Under the pieces are notes generated by a model. That model made no database searches. It saw only the letters and a list, made by a program, of their open reading frames with translations, and had not been told where the DNA came from. This document shows positions 6,223 through 14,037 of a DNA stretch of 15,174 nucleotides, piece after piece. Origin of the DNA: Limnohabitans sp. (GTDB taxonomy: Bacteria; Pseudomonadota; Gammaproteobacteria; Burkholderiales; Burkholderiaceae_C); contig JALQUL010000187.1 in the NCBI GenBank assembly GCA_023260735.1, forward strand, positions 1 to 15,174, read 5' to 3'. Numbering within the stretch: the stretch's first letter is position 1; each line of letters begins with the position of its first letter. Both the position numbers and the translations under genes were made by a program.

Positions 6223-8088
6223 TTATACCAATTGCTCTAATTGAGCTTCAATTTTTGCTTTAGTCGCACTTAATTCAGCTGGTAAATGATAGGCTAATTG
6301 ATCAAACAATTCAGCATGTAATTTCATTTCAGCTTGCCATGCAGATTTGTCAATACTAATGACGGATTGGAATTGGTCTTGATTAAAATCTAAACCCGTC
6401 CAAGTTAAAGCATCGTAACTTGGGCTTACACCCATTAAATGCTCAGAACCTTGACCCTTGCCTTCAATACGATCAATCATCCACTTTAAAACGCGCATAT
6501 TTTCGCCGTAACCTGGCCAAACAAACTTGCCATCGTCACCTTTACGGAACCAGTTAGTAGTATAAATTTTTGGTAATTGTGCACCGCTACCCGCTAATTT
6601 CTCACCCAATGAGAGCCAGTGTTGGAAATAATCGCTCATGTTGTAACCCATAAAAGGCAACATTGCGAATGGGTCGCGCCGTACCACACCCATTTGACCG
6701 GCAGCAGCAGCGGTGGTTTCGCTACCCATTGTGGCGGCCATATAAACACCTTCTACCCAGTTACGAGCTTCGGTGACTAAAGGCACTGTGGTAGAACGAC
6801 GACCACCAAAAATAAAGGCATCAATTACCACACCTTCAGGATCATCCCAAGCGCTATCTAAGGCTGGGTTGTTAGTAGCTGCAACTGTAAAACGGGCATT
6901 TGGATGAGCCGCTTTAGCACCTGTCTCTTTGGCAATGGCTGGAGTCCATTCATTACCCTGCCAATCAATCGCATGGGCAGGTGCATCAGACATACCTTCC
7001 CACCACACATCGCCATCATCAGTTAATGCAACGTTGGTAAAGATGACATCTTTATCAAGACTAGCCATGCAGTTAGGATTGGTTAAAAAGTTAGTCCCTG
7101 GAGCTACACCAAAATAACCCGCTTCTGGGTTAATGGCGCGTAACTTACCATCTGCACCTGGTTTAATCCAAGCGATATCATCACCAATGGTGGTTACTTT
7201 CCAGCCGTCAAAACCAGCTGGTGGAATTAACATCGCAAAATTGGTTTTACCACAGGCACTTGGGAAAGCTGCAGCGACATGGTATTTTTTACCTTCTGGA
7301 TTCGTCACACCTAAAATGAGCATGTGCTCGGCCAACCAACCTTGGTCACGGCCCATATTAGAGGCGATACGTAAAGCAAAACATTTTTTACCTAATAAAG
7401 CATTACCGCCGTAGCCAGAACCGTAGCTCCAGATTTCACGAGTGGCTGGATAATGCACAATATATTTGGTTTTGCTGCAAGGCCATTTCACATCTGCTTG
7501 ACCTGCCTCCAATGGGGCACCTACAGTATGTACACAAGGCACAAATTCGCCATCTTCACCTAATACATCAAATACTGCCTTACCCATACGCGTCATAATG
7601 CGCATATTAACAGCCACATAGGCACTATCAGATAACTCAATACCGATATGCGCAATTGGACTACCTAATGGACCCATAGAAAATGGCACCACATACATGG
7701 TACGGCCCTTCATACAGCCCTCAAACAAAGGTTGTAATGTTTGACGCATTTCTGCTGGAGCCATCCAATTATTAGTAGGACCCGCATCTTCTTTTTTCTC
7801 TGAGCAAATAAAGGTGCGATCTTCTACACGAGCTACGTCAGAAGGGTCTGAGCAAGCCAAAAAGCTGTTAGGACGTTTCGCATCATTTAATTTTTTAAAG
7901 GTGCCCGCAGCCACCAATTGTTCACATAAACGGTTGTATTCCTCTTGACTACCATCACACCAAACAATTTGATCAGGTTGAGTTAAGGCAGCCATTTGAC
8001 CTACCCAAGTAATCAATTTTTTATTTTTAACATAGCTGGGTGCATTAACGCTTAATTGACTAGCGCCTGCAGATAAAGATTGAGTCAT
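6223..8088 (-). CDS. pckG: Phosphoenolpyruvate carboxykinase (GTP)
   Basis: This enzyme converts oxaloacetate and GTP to phosphoenolpyruvate, CO2 and GDP, the entry step of gluconeogenesis, in the cytoplasm. At 621 residues it has the normal length for the GTP-dependent class, and the sequence is typical of that class rather than the ATP class. Landmarks are GSGYGGNALLGKKCFALRIAS (about 223-243), the P-loop FPSACGKTN at 275-283, and the metal site TIGDDIAW at 300-307. The substrate-side residues near the N-terminus (RVEDRTFICS, then GPTNNWM) are also present. ATG at 8088 has a ribosome site (AGGAAA, minus strand) about 7 bases upstream. It is a single gene with its own long leader and a terminator behind it; the leader holds repeated TTATGC sites that may bind a regulator. 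maeB, another C4-to-C3 enzyme, lies about 3.4 kb away. Confidence 0.97.
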   Translation of the reverse strand: MTQSLSAGASQLSVNAPSYVKNKKLITWVGQMAALTQPDQIVWCDGSQEEYNRLCEQLVAAGTFKKLNDAKRPNSFLACSDPSDVARVEDRTFICSEKKEDAGPTNNWMAPAEMRQTLQPLFEGCMKGRTMYVVPFSMGPLGSPIAHIGIELSDSAYVAVNMRIMTRMGKAVFDVLGEDGEFVPCVHTVGAPLEAGQADVKWPCSKTKYIVHYPATREIWSYGSGYGGNALLGKKCFALRIASNMGRDQGWLAEHMLILGVTNPEGKKYHVAAAFPSACGKTNFAMLIPPAGFDGWKVTTIGDDIAWIKPGADGKLRAINPEAGYFGVAPGTNFLTNPNCMASLDKDVIFTNVALTDDGDVWWEGMSDAPAHAIDWQGNEWTPAIAKETGAKAAHPNARFTVAATNNPALDSAWDDPEGVVIDAFIFGGRRSTTVPLVTEARNWVEGVYMAATMGSETTAAAAGQMGVVRRDPFAMLPFMGYNMSDYFQHWLSLGEKLAGSGAQLPKIYTTNWFRKGDDGKFVWPGYGENMRVLKWMIDRIEGKGQGSEHLMGVSPSYDALTWTGLDFNQDQFQSVISIDKSAWQAEMKLHAELFDQLAYHLPAELSATKAKIEAQLEQLV

Positions 8089-8230
8089 GATAATTTCCTA
8101 AAGTTTAAAAACTGTTTGCAAAACAGCATTTATTTTTTATAAAAAATAAGTGTTTGCTTTGGAAATAGTTTTTGTAGAGTAGTGATTCTAAGAAGCAGAC
8201 TTGCCTTGAGCTTGCAATTTACTCAAAACT

Positions 8231-8257
8231 TTATGCCTTGATTGCATAACCTTATGC
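8231..8257. promoter_or_regulatory. Repeated TTATGC/GCATAA half-sites in the pckG upstream region
   Basis: TTATGC occurs at 8231-8236 and 8252-8257, and its complement GCATAA at 8244-8249. The last two form a perfect inverted repeat, GCATAA-CC-TTATGC (8244-8257). They lie about 140-170 bp upstream of the pckG start, where a transcription factor could control this gluconeogenic gene. The regulator is unknown. Confidence 0.4.
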
Positions 8258-8269
8258 GATTAAGGTCAA
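8241..8269 (-). promoter_or_regulatory. Candidate pckG promoter
   Basis: On the minus strand TTGACC (8269-8264, 5 of 6 match to the -35 box) is followed after 17 bases by TGCAAT (8246-8241, 4 of 6 match to the -10 box). The GCATAA/TTATGC palindrome sits over the spacer and -10, as a repressor site would. It would give a leader of about 145 bases. Confidence 0.35.
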
Positions 8270-8392
8270 ACAGATACCGATTACTCTTATTTTTGCAATG
8301 AATGGGGGTCTGCTACTTTTGACATCTCAACTAATATTGCGGATTAGAGTTGTGGCTAGACAATTGAATAGAAAGGATTGAAAGGAAATTTC

Positions 8393-8446
8393 ATGACGCT
8401 AAAAACAAAAAAACCTTTTAAGCATAACAAGCCTAAAAGGTTTTAA
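8393..8446 (+). CDS. Possible 17-residue peptide inside a hairpin
   Basis: An ATG at 8393, six bases after a good ribosome site (AAAGGA, 8381-8386), opens a 17-codon frame, MTLKTKKPFKHNKPKRF, ending at TAA 8444-8446. The peptide is very basic. Its codons make up the stem of a terminator-like hairpin, so it could be a leader peptide or a chance frame; a TTGACA at 8319-8324 could be a -35 box but no good -10 follows. Existence as a gene is doubtful. Confidence 0.2.
   Translation: MTLKTKKPFKHNKPKRF
8410..8444 (-). terminator. Rho-independent terminator, probably for the small membrane protein
   Basis: AAAACCTTTTA (8410-8420) pairs perfectly with TAAAAGGTTTT (8434-8444). On the minus strand the hairpin is followed by a long T-rich run (complement of the A-run at 8401-8413), so it is best suited to end minus-strand transcripts from the 48-codon gene, about 110 bp upstream. 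On the plus strand the T-run is only four bases. Confidence 0.7.
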
Positions 8447-8555
8447 AAACGATGCAAGGCCAATTACGCCTTAACTCCATAACATCTACTACATCAATAA
8501 CTTCCATCAATTAACAAGTGAAAATCAACCTAGCTATTGACAGTAGTTATTAGTT

Positions 8556-8702
8556 TTAGGCCATGGAAACAGCAATAAAAGCCAATAAAAAAATGAGTGC
8601 AGCGCCAGCAACTGGAATAACTACTGGAATTTGATGAACAATACTTTCTACTACATCTACTTCTTCTGAAGCATTGTGGTGACTAGAATGATCTGCGGAC
8701 AT
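8556..8702 (-). CDS. Small membrane protein, 48 residues
   Basis: This short gene encodes a polar, histidine- and acid-rich head of about 23 residues (MSADHSSHHNASEEVDVVES) followed by one hydrophobic segment from about residue 25 to the end (IPVVIPVAGAALIF, LLAFIAVSMA), so it is a single-pass or tail-anchored membrane protein. The start ATG at 8702 follows an excellent ribosome site (AAAGGAGA on the minus strand, about 6 bases away), which is the main reason to call it real. A perfect FNR/Anr box lies 40 bp upstream and a terminator lies downstream. The layout recalls small accessory subunits of membrane complexes, and I have a vague memory of similar small proteins in related betaproteobacteria, but no function is claimed. 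The N-terminal histidines could bind metal. Confidence 0.78.
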   Translation of the reverse strand: MSADHSSHHNASEEVDVVESIVHQIPVVIPVAGAALIFLLAFIAVSMA

Positions 8703-8720
8703 ATTGTCTCCTTTGGGAAA

Positions 8721-8726
8721 TGTATA
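8721..8726 (-). promoter_or_regulatory. Candidate -10 box for the small membrane protein gene
   Basis: TATACA (minus strand) matches the -10 consensus at 4-5 positions and lies just before the ribosome site. No good -35 box precedes it; the FNR box occupies that place, as expected at a promoter where a regulator replaces or blocks -35 contact. Confidence 0.35.
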
Positions 8727-8741
8727 ACTGATAAATTCAAA

Positions 8742-8755
8742 TTGATTTAAATCAA
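8742..8755. promoter_or_regulatory. Perfect FNR/Anr-type box
   Basis: TTGAT-TTAA-ATCAA matches the FNR consensus TTGAT-N4-ATCAA at all ten defined positions and sits inside an 18-bp perfect palindrome (8740-8757). FNR/Anr proteins are oxygen-sensing regulators. The centre is about 34 bp from the likely start of the small membrane protein transcript, overlapping its -35 region, so repression or unusual activation are both possible; it is also upstream of the AAA+ ATPase. Confidence 0.7.
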
Positions 8756-8818
8756 TTCAATATTTTACAAGGAAGTTGGAAATTTGGCTCAAGAGATCAA
8801 AAATTATGTTGGTTTTGG

Positions 8819-8832
8819 ACGATTCAAATCAA
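8819..8832. promoter_or_regulatory. Weaker FNR-like box
   Basis: ACGAT-TCAA-ATCAA matches the FNR consensus at 8 of 10 defined positions, with a perfect right half. It is nearer the AAA+ ATPase than the first box. Confidence 0.3.
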
Positions 8833-8887
8833 TTTAAGAATATTTGCTATTAAAAAAATTTGAAAGCTATTCACAAGCGCTATCTTT

Positions 8888-8941
8888 ACGAGTATTGTCT
8901 AGTCAGCTTCAACTTTTAAGGGCTGCTACTCGTTAAAGTTG
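8888..8941 (+). promoter_or_regulatory. Possible pseudoknot in the AAA+ ATPase leader
   Basis: ACGAGTA (8888-8894) is complementary to TACTCGT (8927-8933), and CAACTTTTAA (8910-8919) pairs with TTAAAGTTG (8933-8941) with a one-base bulge. The two pairings interleave, the order expected for an H-type pseudoknot or for two competing structures. They lie about 50 bases before the ATPase ATG, clear of its ribosome site. Confidence 0.3.
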
Positions 8942-8993
8942 CCACTTAGCCATTGCCAAATTTCATTTGTTTACCGTTTGGAGGTTGCTTACA

Positions 8994-11318
8994 ATGTTTC
9001 AGTCTCATGAACACGAGGTCATCACTTCTGAGCTACTGTTGTCTCCAGGACTCAAAGAAACTCCAGTACTCGAATTAATGTGTTCCTATTTTGTACTCAC
9101 ATTAGCAGCCAGGCAAGGACCCAAATTCAATATAAGAAGAGACCTTAATAATTTATTAACGCTCACAGGCAGGCATATGGTCTGGCCTGAACCAATACTC
9201 ACCAAATTAAGAGATTTTCTTAGCTTGCGCTGTAAAGACAACGACTACTGGAAAAATCATGAACAACTCAGCCATGAAATTTTCTTAGAGCGACATGGTA
9301 TTTGGCGTGGTCCTTACGAAGAGGGTTCTTTGTTTTTTTATTTAGATGAATATGCCAAAGATCAACCCAAAGACTTATTAACTGCTTTGTACGCCACTAC
9401 TCAATGGATAGGTCATAGTGTTAAAAAACAAGATACCTTAGTAGAAAAAAATATTGATAAATTAAGCCAACTATTAAATTTAACGGCAGCAGAAAAAGCA
9501 GTGCTATTACTCGGCACCTTAGCTAGGTACCAAAGAGATTTACGTAGTTTATTAGTAGAGTTTAAGGTGAGCAATGCACCAGAAGCTTACGAGGCCATTG
9601 CGCAAGTAGCAGGTGTTCAAGCCAACGAAATTGCTGAAGCCCTAAGGGCAGGTTCAAGATTAGAGCGAATCGGCATGTTGGAGAATTTAATTTCCGAGCA
9701 TAGTATTACGGACTTATCTGACCTCATGAAAGTCAGCGATAAACTACCCTCTGTTTTGATGCGTGAATACCGCGATCAAAATGAATTAATGGCAGTTTTT
9801 ACAAGTCCTTCTAATACCAGTACCCTAGTATCTTCTGATTTTTCATATGTACAAGCCGAGGTTGAAATACTGAGTCAACTTTTACAAAAATCCAATCAAA
9901 ACCAACAAGAAGGGGTTAATATTTTAATTTATGGACCACCAGGTACAGGTAAAACAGAATTAGCAAAAGTATTGGCACAAAATGCCAATTTACAATTGTT
10001 TGAGGTGGAATATTCGGATCGAGAGGGTAACTCTTTAACCGGCAAAGATCGTTATCGCTCTTTACAAATGGCACAGGTATTTCTAAAAAATAATCACAAT
10101 GTGGCTTTGTTGTTCGACGAGGTAGAAGATGTCTTTCCCAATATCAGTCCCGATGCAGCGCACTATATTTCACGCCAAGAAAAAAAGCCTAACTCTCTTT
10201 CTGGTTCGAGCGTCAACGGCAAAGCATGGGTGAATCAAATTTTAGAAAGTAACCCAGTACCTACTATTTGGATCACCAATAGAATCGAACAGATCGACCC
10301 TGCTTTTCGACGTCGCTTTGCCTATCATCTAGAACTCAACTCCCCCCCACCAGGAGCACGTGAACAACTCATCAGAAAAACCCTAGAAGGTGTTGCGGTT
10401 TCTGATGATTTAATTAAGCAGTTATGTGCCCGAACAATGCTGACCCCTGCACAAATTCGTACGGCAGTACGTTTTGCACAATTAGTTCAAAATGACTGCT
10501 ACTCGATTGATTATTTAATCGAAAAACAACTAAAAAATGCCGACTCTGCACTTGGTCTCAATGTTCAATCAGAGCATCGCTCGCTACAAGTAACACACTA
10601 CAACTTAGCAGTTTTAAATTTAGAATCTCGCTTTGAAATGACTAAAATTATTCAGTCTTTAAAAGTAAGAGGTCATGGTACGCTTTGCTTTTTTGGACCA
10701 CCAGGTACAGGTAAAACAGCACTTGCCAACCATATAGCAGGGCAATTAGGACTATCACTTTTAGTGAAACAAGCCAGTGACTTAATAAGTAAGTATGTCG
10801 GGGAGACCGAAAAAAATCTAGCCAATATGTTTCATCAAGCGAGCGCAGAAAACGCGGTTTTATTACTAGATGAAGCTGACAGCTTTTTCCAAGACAGAAG
10901 AGGTGCGCAACGCAACTATGAGGTCACCGAGGTGAATGAAATGTTACAACAAATGGAGCGCTTTAAAGGGGTGTTTATTTGTACCACTAATTTTATGGAT
11001 AGACTTGATCAAGCCTCTTTAAGACGCTTTACCTTTAAAATTGAATTTAAACCACTAACACCAGCCCAAAGGCTCATCATGTTTGCACAAGAAGCAATGC
11101 CAGAGCCTAACTCAGAAATTACTCCGGAAATTCAAATGCGTTTACAAAAGTTAGACCAACTGTGCCCTGGGGATTTTGCGGCTGTCAAAAAACAAGTGCA
11201 AATTTTAGATGACGTTTTTAGTCCTCTTGAGTTTTTAGAACAATTAGAAGCCGAGCATCGAATAAAACCTGAAGTGCGCGAACATCGCCATATGGGCTTT
11301 ACCAGCTCTTACTCTTAA
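8994..11318 (+). CDS. Tandem AAA+ ATPase (SpoVK/Cdc48-like)
   Basis: This 774-residue protein has an N-terminal helical region of about 280 residues followed by two AAA+ modules. Module 1 has Walker A GPPGTGKT at 314-321, Walker B LLFDEVED at about 372-379, sensor-1 ITN at 427-429 and arginines RRR at 439-441. Module 2 has Walker A GPPGTGKT at 568-575, Walker B LLLDEAD at 623-629, TTN at 664-666 and LRRF at 676-679. All catalytic residues are present in both, so both should bind and hydrolyse ATP, and it probably forms a ring that remodels proteins. The substrate is unknown. No protease or membrane segment is visible, so it is cytoplasmic. The frame is open from a TTG at 8967, but the ATG at 8994 is supported by a GGAGG ribosome site at 8980-8984. 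It shares an upstream region holding an FNR box with the divergent small membrane protein. Confidence 0.93.
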   Translation: MFQSHEHEVITSELLLSPGLKETPVLELMCSYFVLTLAARQGPKFNIRRDLNNLLTLTGRHMVWPEPILTKLRDFLSLRCKDNDYWKNHEQLSHEIFLERHGIWRGPYEEGSLFFYLDEYAKDQPKDLLTALYATTQWIGHSVKKQDTLVEKNIDKLSQLLNLTAAEKAVLLLGTLARYQRDLRSLLVEFKVSNAPEAYEAIAQVAGVQANEIAEALRAGSRLERIGMLENLISEHSITDLSDLMKVSDKLPSVLMREYRDQNELMAVFTSPSNTSTLVSSDFSYVQAEVEILSQLLQKSNQNQQEGVNILIYGPPGTGKTELAKVLAQNANLQLFEVEYSDREGNSLTGKDRYRSLQMAQVFLKNNHNVALLFDEVEDVFPNISPDAAHYISRQEKKPNSLSGSSVNGKAWVNQILESNPVPTIWITNRIEQIDPAFRRRFAYHLELNSPPPGAREQLIRKTLEGVAVSDDLIKQLCARTMLTPAQIRTAVRFAQLVQNDCYSIDYLIEKQLKNADSALGLNVQSEHRSLQVTHYNLAVLNLESRFEMTKIIQSLKVRGHGTLCFFGPPGTGKTALANHIAGQLGLSLLVKQASDLISKYVGETEKNLANMFHQASAENAVLLLDEADSFFQDRRGAQRNYEVTEVNEMLQQMERFKGVFICTTNFMDRLDQASLRRFTFKIEFKPLTPAQRLIMFAQEAMPEPNSEITPEIQMRLQKLDQLCPGDFAAVKKQVQILDDVFSPLEFLEQLEAEHRIKPEVREHRHMGFTSSYS

Positions 11319-11491
11319 TAGCGTTAAGCAATAAAAGCCAAACCACCAAGCTTTCATATTTTGGATTTAGCCTTATTCAATTAAAGCCAATTGGGAAATG
11401 TAAGCACAATTACGAGAACTGCTCCTACAATAGACCTCCTAGACTACTCTTTATTTTGAAACAGAGTGGGCGTAAAGAAGAGGACAACACT

Positions 11492-13822
11492 ATGGCAACA
11501 ACGCCTAAAACCGAAAACGCAAATGCAATGCTGCGCCGTGCAGCCTTAGACTATCATCAAAATCCAATACCTGGCAAGTTAGCCATTGCAGCAACCAAAC
11601 AACTCACCAACCAACGCGACTTAGCGCTGGCATATTCTCCTGGTGTGGCCGCTCCTTGTGAAGAAATCGTCAAAGACCCAGCAGCTGCCTTTAAATATAC
11701 CAGCAGAGGTAATTTGGTCGCGGTTATTACCAATGGCACAGCAGTACTCGGTTTAGGCGATATTGGCCCATTAGCCGCTAAGCCCGTAATGGAGGGTAAA
11801 GCAGTTTTATTTAAAAAATTTGCCGGCATTGACGTCTTTGACATCGAAATCAATGAAAAAGACCCTGCCAAATTAGTTGAAATTATTGCATCTCTAGAGC
11901 CTACATTTGGTGGTATTAATCTCGAAGATATTAAAGCTCCAGATTGCTTTTATGTAGAGCGCCAATTACGTGATCGTATGAAAATTCCAGTTTTTCATGA
12001 TGATCAACATGGCACCGCTATTTGTGTAGGCGCCGCCATCATGAATGGTTTAAAAGTGGTAGGCAAAGATATTAAAAATGTCAAATTGGTCAGCTCGGGT
12101 GCAGGTGCAGCCGCTCTTGCCTGCCTTAATTTATTAGTTAAATTAGGCATGCCTCGCGAAAACATCACCGTCACTGACTTAGCAGGTGTGGTGTATGAAG
12201 GTCGTATCGAGTTAATGGACGAAGACAAAGCATTCTTTGCCCAAAAAACAGATGCCCGTACTTTGCTTGATGCGATTCCTAACGCTGATGTGTTTTTAGG
12301 ACTTTCAGCGGGTGGTGTATTAAAACCAGAAATGGTCAAATTAATGGCCAATCAACCCTTAATTTTTGCCCTTGCCAATCCCACACCTGAAATTCGCCCA
12401 GAAGAAGTAAAAGCTGTCAGAGACGACGCTATTATTGCCACTGGACGTTCTGACTATCCTAACCAAGTCAATAATGTCTTATGCTTTCCTTATATTTTTA
12501 AAGGTGCACTCGACTCAGGCGCTACTACTATTACAGTAGAAATGGAAATTGCAGCAGTTCATGCAATTGCACAATTAGCGCAAGCTGAACAAAGCGAGGT
12601 GGTAGCGGCAGCCTATGCAGGAGAACAACTGGCCTTTGGCCCAGAATACCTCATTCCAAAGCCATTTGATCCACGCCTTATGATGAAGATTGCGCCAGCA
12701 GTCGCTCAAGCAGCCAAAGACTCTGGCGTGGCTTCTAGGCCAATTGAAGATATGGCAGCCTACATCGAAAAACTACAAAGTTTTGTTTATGCCTCTGGCA
12801 CCATTATGAAGCCGATTTTTGCAGCGGCCAAACGTGCAACTAAAAAACGTGTGGCCTACTGCGAAGGAGAAGAAGAAAAAGTCTTGCGTGCAGCCCAAAT
12901 TGTGGTTGACGAAGGCATTGCACGTCCTACTTTAATTGGTCGCCCCGATGTGATTCGAAAGCGGATTGAAAAATTTGGCTTAAGACTACAAGAGGAACTT
13001 GATTATGATGTGGTCAACGTTGAAAATGATCATCGATACAATCAATTTTGGCAAACCTATCACAAAATGACAGAGCGCAAAGGTATTACAGCGCAGTTCG
13101 CCAAAATCGAAATGCGCCGTCGCCTTACTTTAATTGGTGCCATGCTAATTCACAATGGCGATGTTGACGGCATGATTTGTGGCACATGGGGTAGCACTGC
13201 CATTCATCTTAATTACATTGACCAAGTCATTGGTAAACATGAAGGTGGCAGCCCCAGTACAGTGCAAGACATTCCAGTATATGCCTGTATGAATGGCCTA
13301 ATGCTGCCCGACAGACAAGTATTTTTAGTAGATACTCATGTGAACTACGACCCAAGCGCCGAAGAGTTAGCAGAGATTACTGTTATGGCAGCAGAGGAAA
13401 TGATGCGCTTTGGATTAAAGCCTAAAGTTGCTTTATTAAGTCACTCTAACTTTGGTACGAGTAATCAACCAAGCGCCATCAAAATGCGTAAAACCCTAGA
13501 GCTCTTACAGCAACAAGCGCCATGGTTAGAGGTGGACGGTGAGATGCACGGTGATGTTGCCTTAGATGAGGAAGCCCGCAACGCGCTCATGCCCAATAGC
13601 ACCTTAATTGGTAGTGCCAATTTATTGGTTCTTCCCAATATTGATGCAGCTAATATTGCTTACAACCTTTTAAAGACTGCCGCAGGTGGCAATATTGCTG
13701 TGGGTCCTATTTTATTAGGAGCCGCTAAACCTGTACATGTTTTAACACCAAGCACCACGGTTCGCAGAATTGTGAACATGACCGCTTTAACAGTTGCAGA
13801 TGCTAATGCTATCAAGCGATAA
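11492..13822 (+). CDS. maeB: NADP-dependent malic enzyme with phosphotransacetylase-like domain
   Basis: Malic enzyme decarboxylates malate to pyruvate, giving NADPH and CO2, in the cytoplasm. The 776-residue protein is the two-domain MaeB type. The malic domains (residues 1 to about 430) contain YSPGVAAPCEEI (48-59), GNLVAVITNGTAVLGLGDIG (73-92), KAVLFKKFAGIDVFDIEI (103-120), the metal site region FHDDQHGTA (168-176) and the nucleotide-binding VSSGAGAAAL (200-209). A phosphotransacetylase-like C-terminal domain runs from about 440 to the end; in known MaeB proteins it does not act as a phosphotransacetylase but can mediate regulation, for example by acetyl-CoA. The frame is open from a TTG at 11456, but the ATG at 11492 has a ribosome site (AGAGGA) and begins the conserved N-terminus. 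The gene stands 173 bp after the ATPase and is closed by a strong terminator. With pckG it supplies C3 units from C4 acids. Confidence 0.96.
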   Translation: MATTPKTENANAMLRRAALDYHQNPIPGKLAIAATKQLTNQRDLALAYSPGVAAPCEEIVKDPAAAFKYTSRGNLVAVITNGTAVLGLGDIGPLAAKPVMEGKAVLFKKFAGIDVFDIEINEKDPAKLVEIIASLEPTFGGINLEDIKAPDCFYVERQLRDRMKIPVFHDDQHGTAICVGAAIMNGLKVVGKDIKNVKLVSSGAGAAALACLNLLVKLGMPRENITVTDLAGVVYEGRIELMDEDKAFFAQKTDARTLLDAIPNADVFLGLSAGGVLKPEMVKLMANQPLIFALANPTPEIRPEEVKAVRDDAIIATGRSDYPNQVNNVLCFPYIFKGALDSGATTITVEMEIAAVHAIAQLAQAEQSEVVAAAYAGEQLAFGPEYLIPKPFDPRLMMKIAPAVAQAAKDSGVASRPIEDMAAYIEKLQSFVYASGTIMKPIFAAAKRATKKRVAYCEGEEEKVLRAAQIVVDEGIARPTLIGRPDVIRKRIEKFGLRLQEELDYDVVNVENDHRYNQFWQTYHKMTERKGITAQFAKIEMRRRLTLIGAMLIHNGDVDGMICGTWGSTAIHLNYIDQVIGKHEGGSPSTVQDIPVYACMNGLMLPDRQVFLVDTHVNYDPSAEELAEITVMAAEEMMRFGLKPKVALLSHSNFGTSNQPSAIKMRKTLELLQQQAPWLEVDGEMHGDVALDEEARNALMPNSTLIGSANLLVLPNIDAANIAYNLLKTAAGGNIAVGPILLGAAKPVHVLTPSTTVRRIVNMTALTVADANAIKR

Positions 13823-13848
13823 ATATTCTTTCAACTGATAGGCTTTAA

Positions 13849-13890
13849 AAAAGGACTTGATTAAATGTCAAGTCCTTTTCCATTTTTTTC
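13849..13890 (+). terminator. Rho-independent terminator of maeB
   Basis: AAAAGGACTTGA (13849-13860) and TCAAGTCCTTTT (13868-13879) form a perfect 12-bp stem with a 7-base loop, followed by a T-rich tail. It lies 26 bp after the maeB stop. Confidence 0.92.
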
Positions 13891-14037
13891 GTCTCATCTC
13901 TAGCACAAAAAATACGAATTTTTAGCATCTTAATGATGTTTTTGTTAATTTTTACTTGTATTTTTTCTCAACTTCAGCCACACTACTGCTTTGCGGGTTT
14001 TCCCTGATGAATAACGCTCTTGTGAAAGCAGTCGACA

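Larger units (their letters stand above)
8089..8555. other. pckG leader and intergenic region
   Basis: This 467-bp gap contains the pckG promoter and leader, including two hairpins close to the gene: CTGTTT-GCA-AAACAG at 8112-8126 and a 20-bp palindrome of A and T at 8130-8149. It also holds half-sites, a possible small ORF, a terminator and a short inverted repeat, AAGGC/GCCTT, at 8456-8472. No larger gene was found in any frame. Confidence 0.6.

Noticed and set aside
8447..8556. Minus-strand 24-codon frame resembling part of the small membrane protein (shared TCTACTACATC)
   Set aside because: The shared 11-mer is short and in simple sequence, the frame has no ribosome site, and it runs into the terminator.
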